Below are positions 55,785-64,000 of a DNA stretch of 64,000 bases, one piece after another. Below the pieces are notes generated by a model. That model saw only the letters and a list, made by a program, of their open reading frames with translations. It searched no databases and was not told the origin of the DNA. This DNA is from G965232465 sp965232465 (GTDB lineage Bacteria; Pseudomonadota; Alphaproteobacteria; JAQWUY01), in contig OZ246977.1 of the NCBI GenBank assembly GCA_965232465.1, forward strand, positions 2,356,001-2,420,000. The letters run 5' to 3'. Position numbers and translations under genes: made by a program. The first letter of the stretch is position 1, and each line of letters begins with the position of its first letter.

Positions 55785-55984
55785 TTGGGTATACAACAAA
55801 TGCGAAAAGGAAAAATTGATATGCACCACAGCCCCACCATGCCCCATTCCATATGGCATGATTTGGTGGTACATTGGTTGGTGTCGGTTACCAATCCCAA
55901 GGTTATGGTGTTTTATATGGGTTTTTTACCGCTGTTTTTACCATTGGGACACCTGCATACGGGACAAAATATATGGGGGAAAAG
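55785..55984 (+). pseudogene. Decayed LysE-type fragment
   Basis: This stretch reads HDLVVHWLVSVTNPKVMVF and GFLPLFLPLG, like the central LysE/RhtB segment (NPK-x-x-x-F-x-x-x-x-P-x-F), but no complete gene. It lies between a copied 3' end and the intact LysE gene, so the interval seems to be a broken duplication. Confidence is modest because the fragment is short. Confidence 0.5.
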
Positions 55985-56623
55985 ATGTCTTCTATCCTAG
56001 AAAATATGTTATATTTGGCAATTGTGCATTGGATGATAATGCTCAGCCCAGGACAGATTTTAATTTATATTTTAAATATAAGTAACCACCCGAAATTGTT
56101 CGATAAATATATGATTGTTTTGGGTATCAGCTGTGCTAGTGTGGTGAATTGTGCGCTAGTGATTGTAGGATTGGCGACGGTAATTGCCACCTTTCCAAAA
56201 TTGCAAACGCTGATTGCCATATTGGGGGCGTTATATTTGGGGTGGCTGGGATATAAAAATATTTTGTTGTTTTGGCATCGCACAGATAAAGTACGGTTAC
56301 ATCAAGATATTACATTACCAAAAAACTTTTTTTGGACCGGGTATATATTGAATACTTTTAATCCCAAGACTTTTATTTTTCAGTTAAGTATTTTTTCCCA
56401 AGTTTTGCCCAAACATAATGTGGGGGGTAATGCAGGGTGGGAACCCTATATTTATGGAATACAAGTCCCATTGCAGTCGCTGATGTGTTGGACCATGGTA
56501 ACTGCCCTTGCCCATACGCCTATATTTCAAATATTTTTTGATATGTATGAATTAAAAATAAAAATGCTGTTTGGTATTTTGCTGATATATTTTGCCATCC
56601 AAATGGTGGTTACCAGTATATAA
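55985..56623 (+). CDS. LysE/RhtB-family amino-acid exporter
   Basis: A 212-residue inner-membrane protein with about six helices. The start ATG at 55985 has GGGGGAAAAG before it and gives MSSILENMLYLAIVHWMIMLSPGQILIYIL; SPGQ is close to the family SPGP. Later NPKTFIFQLSIFSQVLP is the second signature. Members export lysine, threonine, homoserine or other amino acids. The open frame extends to 55874, but that part overlaps the decayed fragment. Its 3' end has a 45-base copy at the end of etfA. Confidence 0.88.
   Translation: MSSILENMLYLAIVHWMIMLSPGQILIYILNISNHPKLFDKYMIVLGISCASVVNCALVIVGLATVIATFPKLQTLIAILGALYLGWLGYKNILLFWHRTDKVRLHQDITLPKNFFWTGYILNTFNPKTFIFQLSIFSQVLPKHNVGGNAGWEPYIYGIQVPLQSLMCWTMVTALAHTPIFQIFFDMYELKIKMLFGILLIYFAIQMVVTSI
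56536..56580 (+). repeat. 45-base direct repeat, copy 2
   Basis: The intact copy inside the LysE gene, encoding DMYELKIKMLFGIL. Mate of 55722-55766. Confidence 0.85.
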
Positions 56624-56627
56624 TATC

Positions 56628-58142
56628 TTATGTATTTCTGCGGTAGGATAGGGCTTCTAAGATATGGGGTTTTTGTATGGTTTCGCTGAACGCCATATCG
56701 GCGATAGTACGGGCGACTTTTAAGACCCTATGGTATGAACGGGCGGTTAAATTTAAGGTGTTGCTGGCGTTGTGTAATATCTGTTGACAGGTGTTGTCGA
56801 TGTTGATATATGTGTCCATATCTGATACGGATATATCCGCATTGGCATGTACATTTGTAATGCCTTGTGACTGCAACCGTTGGGCGGTAAAGGTACGGAC
56901 TTGGCATACCCGCTGTTGTACCATTTGTGAGGTGGTGTCTGATTTTGGTAAGGTTAAATCGTGTACGCTAACGGCGGGTACAGTAATAAAAATATCAAAC
57001 CTGTCATACATGGGACCAGAAATTTTGGCTTGGTATTCTATGGCACATTTTTCGCCCCGCTTACAAAATTGGGTTACCCCATCCACATCCCCACATCGAC
57101 AGGGATTCATCGCCCCAATCAATTGAAAATTTGCCGGATATGTAATATGGGCATTGGCACGGGCAATGCTGACTGTACCTGTTTCCAATGGTTGGCGTAA
57201 GGATTCAAGGGTCATACGGGAAAATTCAGGCATTTCGTCCAAAAATAATACGCCATTGTGGGCAAGGGATATTTCCCCCGGCTTTGCCCGTGAACTGCCC
57301 CCAACCAATGCGGGGGTCGATGCCCCAAAATGGGGGGAACGAAAGGGACGGGTGGTAATCAGCCCAGATTCCATAAGTCCGCCATTTACGGAATAAATAA
57401 TCGACACAGATAATGCCTCAGATGCGGTTAAGGGGGGTAAAATGGTGGGAATGCGTTCGGCAAGCATCGATTTTCCCGATCCGGGGGGGCCCATCATTAA
57501 CAGATTATGCCCGCCACAGGCACATATTTCCAATGCCCGTTTTGCGGATTCTTGTCCACGAATATCGCTAAGACATATATTGTAGTGTTGTGTGGGTAAG
57601 GGGGCGGTTTGCTTAGGGGTGGGTAAATCTTGAAATCCCCGCAAGTGATTGACCAACACCCCCAACGCTATTGGGGCAAGTATACGGGCGGTGTCGCCCG
57701 CCCATAAGGCTTCGTTGCCACAAGGTTTGGGGCATACAAATGCTTTGTTTAATCCATTTGCATGTACGGATGCGGGCAAAATACCATTGACCGCCACCAA
57801 CATCCCATCCAGTGCCAATTCCCCCATAAATATATAATCGGCAATAATATCCGCATCGATGACCCCCATAGCTGATAATAAGCCTATGGCAATGGGTAAA
57901 TCGTAATGGGATCCTTCTTTGACCATATCCGCAGGTGATAAGTTAATGGTGATGCGTTTGGGCGGTAATGCCATTCCCATAGCCGATAGGGCAGCGCGTA
58001 CCCGCTCTTTGGCCTCTGATACGGACTTATCCGCCAGCCCCACAATGGTAAACGCCGGTAAGCCATCGCCAATGTGGACTTGGACATCAACGGTCTGCGT
58101 ATGCAATCCTTGAAATGCAATGGTCATTGTGCGTGCAAGCAT
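56628..58142 (-). CDS. ComM/YifB family ATPase (Mg-chelatase-like)
   Basis: A 504-residue AAA+ protein, related to ComM, which aids branch migration in natural transformation. It has an N-terminal Lon-protease-like domain (about residues 1-165; IVGLADKSVSEAKERVRAAL), then Walker A GPPGSGKSMLAERI, Walker B GVLFLDEMPEF and the sensor arginine region ITYPANFQLIGAMNPC, plus a later zinc-like Cys pair (CRCGDVDGVTQFCKRGEKC). It ends 5 bases from the LysE gene, convergent with it. Confidence 0.9.
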   Translation of the reverse strand: MLARTMTIAFQGLHTQTVDVQVHIGDGLPAFTIVGLADKSVSEAKERVRAALSAMGMALPPKRITINLSPADMVKEGSHYDLPIAIGLLSAMGVIDADIIADYIFMGELALDGMLVAVNGILPASVHANGLNKAFVCPKPCGNEALWAGDTARILAPIALGVLVNHLRGFQDLPTPKQTAPLPTQHYNICLSDIRGQESAKRALEICACGGHNLLMMGPPGSGKSMLAERIPTILPPLTASEALSVSIIYSVNGGLMESGLITTRPFRSPHFGASTPALVGGSSRAKPGEISLAHNGVLFLDEMPEFSRMTLESLRQPLETGTVSIARANAHITYPANFQLIGAMNPCRCGDVDGVTQFCKRGEKCAIEYQAKISGPMYDRFDIFITVPAVSVHDLTLPKSDTTSQMVQQRVCQVRTFTAQRLQSQGITNVHANADISVSDMDTYINIDNTCQQILHNASNTLNLTARSYHRVLKVARTIADMAFSETIQKPHILEALSYRRNT

Positions 58143-58189
58143 GATACATATTCCTTATAAATATATTATTTTGTATAAACCCTTACGCA

Positions 58190-58852
58190 TTAAAGATTTT
58201 TTCGACGCCATTTTTGGGGATTGTATAAGAACTGTTTAACGCTGTTTAAATCTGATGTGTTGGCAAAATATTGGGTTTTTTCTGCGTATGCTATGACATC
58301 TTCCCAAGTTGCCAAGGCATGCAGGGTTACCCCATGTTTTTGTTTTAATGCAGCGATTCTGTCTGGGAATATACCATAATTGAATACAACAAAACAGTGG
58401 TTACATATGGCCCCTGCATCACGGATACCATTTACGAAGGATATTTTGGATCCGCCATCTGTGGCCATGTCTTCCACCAATAATACATTGTCGCCCACCT
58501 GCATATTGCCTTCGATTCTGGCACCCCGTCCGAATCGCTTGGGTGTTTTGCGGATATATGCCATGGGTTTATGCAATACATCCGCCATCCATGCCCCATA
58601 TGGAATGCCGGCGGTTTCGCCCCCTGCGACCACATCAACGCCATCGGCAATGCCCCCTTGTTTTAAGATTTTTCCCCCCATTTGCATCAGGTGGCGGCGG
58701 GCATCGGCAAAGGCGATTAACTTACGACAATCCACATATACAGGTGATTTTTCACCACTAGTCAGCACAAATGGAGTGTTTGGTTGGAATAAAATAGCCT
58801 GCGTTTCAACCAATATTTTGGCGGTTTTTTCCGCAACTGTTTGGGTATCCAT
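58190..58852 (-). CDS. pyrE: Orotate phosphoribosyltransferase
   Basis: It joins orotate to PRPP in pyrimidine synthesis. The 220 residues contain SGEKSPVYVDCRKLI, AGGETAGIPYGAWMADVL, YIRKTPKRFG and the PRPP-binding VGDNVLLVEDMATDGGSK. It precedes the ComM gene on the same strand, 47 bp apart. Confidence 0.93.
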   Translation of the reverse strand: MDTQTVAEKTAKILVETQAILFQPNTPFVLTSGEKSPVYVDCRKLIAFADARRHLMQMGGKILKQGGIADGVDVVAGGETAGIPYGAWMADVLHKPMAYIRKTPKRFGRGARIEGNMQVGDNVLLVEDMATDGGSKISFVNGIRDAGAICNHCFVVFNYGIFPDRIAALKQKHGVTLHALATWEDVIAYAEKTQYFANTSDLNSVKQFLYNPQKWRRKNL

Positions 58853-58887
58853 AGGGCGACTTCCTCAATATTAAAATTATAAAATTC

Positions 58888-59229
58888 TTAGTGTTGCATA
58901 GTGGTCGACACATACCGTCCTTGTTCTTTGTTTGCCACCAAATATTGTTTTAACATGGGGTGGCGAATGGGGTCGGGGGAAATATTTGTACACAATAAAC
59001 TTTCGGGGGCATAACTTAAACCGTCCCCATCGTCTATTAACAATTTGTACCATGGCTGATTTATATCCATATGCAGGGTTTCCTCATTATGTACAAAGGC
59101 TTCCGCATCAAAATGGCTGTCTACATCGACCACAACCGCACGGAAGTGATACAGGGTATGCATCACTATGTCACCTATGCCAAAGTTGGGTTCCACTAAA
59201 ATAATTTCAGAATCGGTTTTATCTGTCAT
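58888..59229 (-). CDS. hspQ: Heat shock protein HspQ
   Basis: A 113-residue homologue of HspQ, a small hemimethylated-DNA-binding-like protein that affects Lon proteolysis. Recognised by FGIGDIVMHTLYHFRAVVVDVD, HNEETLHMDINQPWYKLLIDDG and SYAPESLL. Upstream on the minus strand TTGCAT, a 17-base spacer and TATACA lie directly before the ATG (59235-59263); if used, the message would have almost no leader. Confidence 0.9.
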   Translation of the reverse strand: MTDKTDSEIILVEPNFGIGDIVMHTLYHFRAVVVDVDSHFDAEAFVHNEETLHMDINQPWYKLLIDDGDGLSYAPESLLCTNISPDPIRHPMLKQYLVANKEQGRYVSTTMQH

Positions 59230-59538
59230 ATTCTGTGTATACCCCAGACTATAAAAATATGCAAGATGTTAAATACAATATAGTACATAATAGTACATAT
59301 TAAGGCACAAATTTTTAAATCTCTGGTATTATCCAAGTATGTGTATAAATATACACAGTCTTCGGCTGTGTGTATAATGTACTATTTTCATACAATTTGA
59401 ATTTTATTTTTTGAAAAATCCTATTATTACCAAGCATATAATTCCTCGAAAAATATGTTGCTATTCTTATGGGGCGGGTATATAATCACAAGCGGATACA
59501 TAATATATGTTTTTTAAAAATACAATCGATTGGATATT
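59230..59538. other. hspQ-sdh divergent regulatory gap
   Basis: This 309-base stretch contains the sdh promoter and an AT-rich hairpin. ATATACACAG at 59349-59358 pairs with 59366-59375 (10 bp, one T-G, 7-base loop). The hairpin is between the two promoters, so it may end stray transcription or take part in control. AGTACATA occurs twice near 59285-59300. Confidence 0.5.
59458..59486 (+). promoter_or_regulatory. Promoter of the sdh operon
   Basis: TTGCTA at 59458-59463, spacer 17, TATAAT at 59481-59486. The ATG of sdhC at 59539 is 52 bases further on. Confidence 0.75.
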
Positions 59539-59970
59539 ATGGTTAAAATAGAATTTAAGTCTGCGGTTGATGCAGAACAGATTACAGCACACACAACACA
59601 AAAACGCCCCACTTCGCCCCATATACAAATTTATAAATGGGAATGGACTATGTTATATTCTATTTTGCATCGGGCAACGGCAATGGGGTGTATGATGATT
59701 GGGGTATTAGCTCTTATTTTGCTTATTAGCATCAATCTGTTGCCCCCATTGGGGATGATATTATTATGGATACTGACATCCATATTGGGGTATGCCATTT
59801 GGTTTGTTGTGTTTTTGACAATTTCTTATTTTATATATGCGGATATTAAACATATGTTGTGGGGCAATCCTGATATATTGGAATTGCCACAGGCAAAATT
59901 GTATGGTAATATAACGATTGCGTTATCGATTATAACGGCATTGGCGGTATGGGTATGGTTCACAATTTAA
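59539..59970 (+). CDS. sdhC: Succinate dehydrogenase cytochrome b subunit
   Basis: Membrane anchor of complex II, 143 residues, three helices. SILHRATAMGC holds the heme-ligand His and the quinone-site residues of SdhC. The N-terminal KRPTSPHIQIYKWEWTM also fits. An upstream TTG at 59530 would extend the frame, but the ATG at 59539 has GGA five bases before it. It leads the sdhCDAB operon. Confidence 0.92.
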   Translation: MVKIEFKSAVDAEQITAHTTQKRPTSPHIQIYKWEWTMLYSILHRATAMGCMMIGVLALILLISINLLPPLGMILLWILTSILGYAIWFVVFLTISYFIYADIKHMLWGNPDILELPQAKLYGNITIALSIITALAVWVWFTI

Positions 59971-60239
59971 AAAAACATTATTATATGATACTGTTGGTAC
60001 TGTTTTCCCTTGCGTTGGTTATAACCAAAGCCCCTTATGCGTATCAACAACATGGGACGGAGGCATTTTGGATATATGGCTGGGTTGCATCGGCGATTTT
60101 GGTGGGTTTACATGAATGTAAAGCGGTGTTGTTGGACTATGTCAAAGATAAAACCAAAGTGCCTTTTTTACTGAGGGTGATTAAGATCGCTGTTTGGGGG
60201 ATGTTTATTATTGCTGTGATAGTAGAGTTTGTAAAATGA
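59949..60239 (+). CDS. sdhD: Succinate dehydrogenase hydrophobic membrane anchor
   Basis: The second anchor of complex II, 96 residues and about three helices. GLHECKAVLLDYVKDK gives the heme-ligand His followed by the DY pair. It overlaps sdhC by 22 bases and sdhA by 4; an alternative ATG lies at 59955. Confidence 0.9.
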   Translation: MGMVHNLKKHYYMILLVLFSLALVITKAPYAYQQHGTEAFWIYGWVASAILVGLHECKAVLLDYVKDKTKVPFLLRVIKIAVWGMFIIAVIVEFVK

Positions 60240-62026
60240 GTTATACGATTATTGATCACAAATATGATGTGGTGGTTGTCGGTGCGGGGGGGGCAGGTCT
60301 GCGTACCACCGTAGGGTTATCAGCTGAGGGGTTAAAAACCGCATGTATTACCAAAGTTTTTCCCACCCGTAGCCACACAGTGGCGGCACAAGGTGGGATT
60401 TCCGCTGCTCTTGGTAATATGGGGGCGGATGATTGGCGGTGGCATATGTATGACACCATCAAAGGTTCGGATTGGCTGGGCGATCAAGATGCCATTGAAT
60501 ATATGGTGCGTGAGGCCATTCCATCGATCTTAGAACTCGAACATATGGGTGTCCCATTCAGCCGTACAGACGAAGGACAAATTTACCAACGGCCTTTTGG
60601 GGGCATGACCACCGAATATGGCGAAGGCGACCCCGCCCAACGCACCTGTGCGGCGGCCGATCGTACGGGACATGCGATTTTGCATACTTTGTATCAACAG
60701 TGTTTAAAAAATAATACCACTTTCTTTATTGAATATTTTGCCCTTGATTTAATTATAGACGACGAAGGGGCGTGTGTGGGGGTTATGGCATGGAACTTGG
60801 ATGATGGTACATTGCACCGTTTTCACGCCAAACAAGTAGTCTTATGCACAGGCGGATATGGACGGGTGTATTTTAGTGCGACTTCTGCCCATACTTGTAC
60901 AGGCGATGGGTCGGGGATGGCACAACGGGCGGGTATTCCGTTGCAGGATGCCGAATTTGTGCAATTTCACCCTACGGGGATTTATGGTGCGGGTTGTTTG
61001 ATTACAGAAGGCGTACGGGGTGAGGGCGGATACTTGACCAATCAATCAGGCGAAAGATTTATGGAACGCTATGCCCCACATGTAAAAGACTTAGCATCCC
61101 GTGATGTGGTAAGTCGTGCCATGACTATGGAGATTCTTGAAGGCAGGGGGGTTGGGGATAATTCTGATCATATTCATTTGCATGTGGAACATTTACCTGC
61201 TGATGTGATTAACGAACGCTTGCCGGGGATTGCGGAAAGTGCCCGGGTGTTTGCCGGGGTTGATGTGACCAAGCAACCGATTCCTGTTATTCCCACTTGC
61301 CATTATAATATGGGCGGTATTCCCACCAATGTGCATGGTGAAGTGTTACGCCCCACCCCAAAAAATTCAGAAGCCATTGTTATGGGTTTAATGGCGGCGG
61401 GTGAATCCGCATGTGTGTCCGTACATGGTGCCAACCGTTTGGGGTCGAACAGTTTGTTGGATTTGATTGTATTCGGACGGGCGGTGGCACATCGCTGTGC
61501 CGAAACCGTCGATAAACACGCCCCCCACCGCCCCTTGCCAAAAGATGCAGGCTTCGAAGCAGTGGAGCGATTGGATAAAATCCGTTATAACCAAGGGGAT
61601 GTGGGAACGGCGGAATTACGGCTTAGTATGCAAAACACTATGCAAAAATATTGTGCTGTGTTCCGTGAACACGATCCACTGTTGGTAGGGATTTCCCAAT
61701 TACAAGACACTTGGCGGGCAAAATCAAATATGAAAATCAGTGATAAATCAATGATTTGGAACAGCGATTTGGTGGAAGCGTTGGAGTTTGAAAATCTGAT
61801 TCCCCAAGCCATGGTGACTATTGTCGGTGCCCAAAATCGCACAGAATCACGGGGGGCACAGGCACGGGATGATTACCCAGATCGGGATGATGAAAATTGG
61901 ATGAAACATACCATTGCGGGTATAAACATGGAAACGGGCAAGGTCGATTTGTCGTATCGCCCTGTTCGTATGTTTACCATGACAGATGATGTAAAAGTTG
62001 TGCCCCCAAAAAAACGGGTATATTAA
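60236..62026 (+). CDS. sdhA: Succinate dehydrogenase flavoprotein subunit
   Basis: The catalytic subunit, which oxidises succinate to fumarate with covalent FAD. It has 596 residues. Landmarks are VVVGAGGAGLRTT (FAD binding), RSHTVAAQGG with the FAD-linking His, HPTGIYGAGCLITEGVRGEGG (active site) and HGANRLGSNSLLDL. The ATGA overlap with sdhD supports the start at 60236; the frame is open upstream to 60194. Confidence 0.97.
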   Translation: MSYTIIDHKYDVVVVGAGGAGLRTTVGLSAEGLKTACITKVFPTRSHTVAAQGGISAALGNMGADDWRWHMYDTIKGSDWLGDQDAIEYMVREAIPSILELEHMGVPFSRTDEGQIYQRPFGGMTTEYGEGDPAQRTCAAADRTGHAILHTLYQQCLKNNTTFFIEYFALDLIIDDEGACVGVMAWNLDDGTLHRFHAKQVVLCTGGYGRVYFSATSAHTCTGDGSGMAQRAGIPLQDAEFVQFHPTGIYGAGCLITEGVRGEGGYLTNQSGERFMERYAPHVKDLASRDVVSRAMTMEILEGRGVGDNSDHIHLHVEHLPADVINERLPGIAESARVFAGVDVTKQPIPVIPTCHYNMGGIPTNVHGEVLRPTPKNSEAIVMGLMAAGESACVSVHGANRLGSNSLLDLIVFGRAVAHRCAETVDKHAPHRPLPKDAGFEAVERLDKIRYNQGDVGTAELRLSMQNTMQKYCAVFREHDPLLVGISQLQDTWRAKSNMKISDKSMIWNSDLVEALEFENLIPQAMVTIVGAQNRTESRGAQARDDYPDRDDENWMKHTIAGINMETGKVDLSYRPVRMFTMTDDVKVVPPKKRVY

Positions 62027-62044
62027 AAATAAGAGGAAAACAAA

Positions 62045-62833
62045 ATGGCTGAAATGCGATTACCTAAAAATTCCCAACCGACAAACAATGGGGTTATACA
62101 TACGGCACCACAGGGGACAACAAATGTAAAAGCATTTCGTATTTACCGTTGGTCGCCTGATGATGGGCAAAATCCACGCTATGATACTTTTTTTATTGAT
62201 TTGGATGCTTGTGGTCCCATGGTGCTGGATGCGTTGTTAAAGATTAAAAACGAAGTCGACAGCACCCTAACCTTACGGCGGTCGTGTCGTGAAGGAATTT
62301 GTGGGTCGTGTGCTATGAATATCGATGGGAAAAATACTTTGGCGTGTACTAAGGCGATTTCTTCTGTACAAGGTACAGTTAAAATATCCCCACTGCCCCA
62401 TATGCCTGTGGTAAAAGACTTAGTCCCCGATTTAAAAAATGCTTACAAGCAATTGGAATCCGTAAAACCTTGGTTGCAAACGGGCGATGAAAAAAATGCT
62501 ATTAATGGGGATCGGGAACGGCTGCAAAGTCCTGTGGACAGAAAAAAACTCGACGGCTTATATGAATGTATATTGTGTTTCAGCTGTTCCACATCGTGCC
62601 CATCATATTGGTGGAATGGGGATAAATATTTGGGTCCTGCTGTATTGTTACAGGCATATCGATTCTTGGCCGATTCCCGTGATACCAACAAAGCGAATCG
62701 TTTAAAAGAATTGGACAATCCCTTTAAATTGTTCCGTTGCCACACGATTATGAATTGTACCAATACTTGTCCCAAAGGATTAAACCCCGCCAAAGCTATT
62801 GCCAGCATTAAACAAATGATTGACGAAGCATAA
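62045..62833 (+). CDS. sdhB: Succinate dehydrogenase iron-sulfur subunit
   Basis: The electron-transfer subunit, 262 residues, with [2Fe-2S] ligands in CREGICGSCAMN and LAC, [4Fe-4S] in CILCFSCSTSCPSYWW, and [3Fe-4S] in CHTIMNCTNTCPKGLNP. It ends the sdh operon. AGAGGAAAAC precedes the ATG. Confidence 0.97.
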   Translation: MAEMRLPKNSQPTNNGVIHTAPQGTTNVKAFRIYRWSPDDGQNPRYDTFFIDLDACGPMVLDALLKIKNEVDSTLTLRRSCREGICGSCAMNIDGKNTLACTKAISSVQGTVKISPLPHMPVVKDLVPDLKNAYKQLESVKPWLQTGDEKNAINGDRERLQSPVDRKKLDGLYECILCFSCSTSCPSYWWNGDKYLGPAVLLQAYRFLADSRDTNKANRLKELDNPFKLFRCHTIMNCTNTCPKGLNPAKAIASIKQMIDEA

Positions 62834-62872
62834 AAATAAAAACCTAGCAAATAAAACAAAAGTACACAAAAG

Positions 62873-62913
62873 AAAAAACCCACCTGTTCAGTGTCTAAAC
62901 GGTGGGGGTTTTT
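62873..62913 (+). terminator. Terminator of the sdh operon
   Basis: CCCACC at 62879-62884 pairs with GGTGGG at 62901-62906, extended inward by TGTT with AAC and outward by A/T pairs, then TTTTT at 62909-62913. It lies about 45 bases after sdhB. Confidence 0.85.
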
Positions 62914-63057
62914 CAACCAATATAAAGCTACTGTAAAACAATATTTTGTTTATGTTACCAATGTTTTTACAAATATGCAATATAAAAATAAAAAACCTTA
63001 AAAAACAAATGGGTATATTTTTTATAAAATAAAAATTTTATAACTTAGGATATATTT

Positions 63058-63573
63058 TTACAACTTTAAATACACTTTGCGTTTGGTTACTAAACAAAAT
63101 TCGCCTGCCCCTTGTTGGGTTAAATATCCGAATAGGTTTTGGTCACGGCGAAAGGTATATACTTGTGTTTCCTTCATCTTACCGATAAAATTCCATTTTT
63201 TAAACAATTCTTCACGGGCAATGGCACAAGGTTCTGGAAATGCAAAGGTTTCCATGTATATCACATCACATGTGGTGTCGCTGGTGGGGCTAGCGGTAAT
63301 GGTGATATGGCTGTCGTCGCCCCGATAATCGACGACTGTTAAAGCGGAAAAACTATGTTGTGTTGGTGATTTTTGTGCAATAATGGGGTGGGTGCGAATG
63401 GGCAGACCAACAAAGTGTTCGTTTTCGACGGTTTTTACCGCCTGTTGACAGGCATCTGTGCTTACCCCCTGCATGCCGGTGCTGACTTTTACCGAATCAT
63501 TTGCATGGGCAAAGGGGACAGGGGATACTATTAAAGATATAAGGATAAAGTGTATATATTTATAAAATTGCAT
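63058..63573 (-). CDS. Periplasmic hypothetical protein
   Basis: A 171-residue protein of unrecognised family. It has a signal peptide (FILISLIVSPVPFAHA) and four later cysteines at about residues 42, 103, 115 and 159, two pairs that could form disulfides. A YRGDDSHITITASPTSD segment and FGYLTQQGAGEFCLVT are the most distinctive parts. Its 5' end overlaps the ctaB 3' end by 14 bases, so it is co-translated. Heme/copper-related function is only a positional guess. Confidence 0.7.
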   Translation of the reverse strand: MQFYKYIHFILISLIVSPVPFAHANDSVKVSTGMQGVSTDACQQAVKTVENEHFVGLPIRTHPIIAQKSPTQHSFSALTVVDYRGDDSHITITASPTSDTTCDVIYMETFAFPEPCAIAREELFKKWNFIGKMKETQVYTFRRDQNLFGYLTQQGAGEFCLVTKRKVYLKL

Positions 63574-64000
63574 GAATCATTCCATTAAAACCAAGGGATA
63601 TACTGAATACTACGGAAATAAAAATAGATTGGAAAAAGATGTGTTTTCCCCATTTTTCTATGGGCATAGTATCATATTTTATGAGTGCTGTATACAGCCA
63701 TCTGCTTGCCAGTATCAAACATAATAGGGCGGGCAACCAGTGTAAGAACCCCATAATAAAAAACGCAAACATCAATATTAAGAATATTGCCGTGTGTATG
63801 GTAATCGATATGCGGGTGGCTTCGAATCCTTTGACCACTGGCAACACATTGATAGCGGCATTTTTGTAATCGTCAAATCGGAACAGGGCAATGCCGTATG
63901 AATGGGGCATTTGCCAAATGGCAAAAATGATAAATAAAAATACAGTGCGAATATCAATAGCACCGCTAACCACCACATATCCAACCGTCAATGGTACGGA
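63560..64000 (-). CDS. ctaB: Protoheme IX farnesyltransferase, 3' part
   Basis: The C-terminal half of CtaB/CyoE, which makes heme O from heme B. It reads TVGYVVVSGAIDIRTVFLF, IWQMPHSYGIALFRFDDYKNA and LPVVKGFEATR, with about four helices left. The frame runs off the end of the window, so the start is not included. The His of MPHSYG belongs to the conserved core. Confidence 0.9.
   Translation of the reverse strand, partial: SVPLTVGYVVVSGAIDIRTVFLFIIFAIWQMPHSYGIALFRFDDYKNAAINVLPVVKGFEATRISITIHTAIFLILMFAFFIMGFLHWLPALLCLILASRWLYTALIKYDTMPIEKWGKHIFFQSIFISVVFSISLGFNGMIHAIL

Overview
The window looks like a chromosomal segment of an alphaproteobacterium of modest GC content. The lineage call rests on several features: a SinR-type XRE regulator of the form common in alphaproteobacteria, a small RHH_4-type ribbon-helix-helix protein, HspQ, an sdhCDAB cluster, cmk-rpsA, an alphaproteobacterial-looking tRNA-Ile(GAT), and a CtaB/CyoE farnesyltransferase. 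I cannot place it below class. The isoleucyl-tRNA synthetase is the long, eukaryote-like type. Genes are tightly packed, often with ATGA overlaps, and several promoters with good -35/-10 or extended -10 elements are visible.

Layout. 1-2.4 kb: an exported ankyrin-repeat protein with a C-terminal HExxH zincin-like region, then a small RHH protein. 2.7-11.3 kb: a carbohydrate or polyol ABC import operon (binding protein, two permeases, a 62-residue membrane protein, two ATPases) ending in a fused dihydroxyacetone kinase, with a divergent LacI-family regulator. 11.4-12.3 kb: serB. 12.6-21.7 kb: a giant inverse autotransporter (type Ve adhesin, 3,032 aa) with about 22 repeat modules, followed by an XRE regulator. 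22.5-29.8 kb: a SYLF protein, cmk, rpsA, an aminotransferase-V-like protein that appears to lack its PLP lysine and aspartate, dsbD and yqgE. 29.8-30.8 kb: a decayed stretch with an Abi-type relic and a duplicated aminotransferase fragment. 30.8-36.5 kb: a class I aminotransferase, a Sua5/TsaC-like enzyme, an SLC13-type permease and a KAP-type NTPase. 36.6-42.1 kb: an SsuABC-like ABC importer with VOC, SDR and aldehyde dehydrogenase genes. 42.2-46.7 kb: nucleoside deoxyribosyltransferase, nucleoside hydrolase, a putative Mn exporter, and metK. 46.8-50.3 kb: two tandem-duplicated lipoprotein genes and a second, short inverse autotransporter. 50.6-64 kb: ileS, tRNA-Ile, a divergent etfBA pair, a LysE family gene with a decayed relative, comM/yifB, pyrE, hspQ, sdhCDAB, a small periplasmic protein, and the 3' part of ctaB.

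The most unusual system is the adhesin/lipoprotein family. The two inverse autotransporters and the two outer-membrane lipoproteins all appear to end in the same roughly 120-190 residue C-terminal 'tip' module, here seen both as the distal end of secreted fibres and as free-standing lipoproteins. The shared sequence between the short adhesin and the lipoproteins starts abruptly at a QDYPLVF motif, so this is a modular swap. The giant adhesin is built from four repeat types (A, B, C, D), and the short one carries a single A-B pair. The giant gene has a 14-A homopolymer in its predicted 5' leader, a candidate slippage site. Functions are inferred from sequence motifs only; no database search was run.
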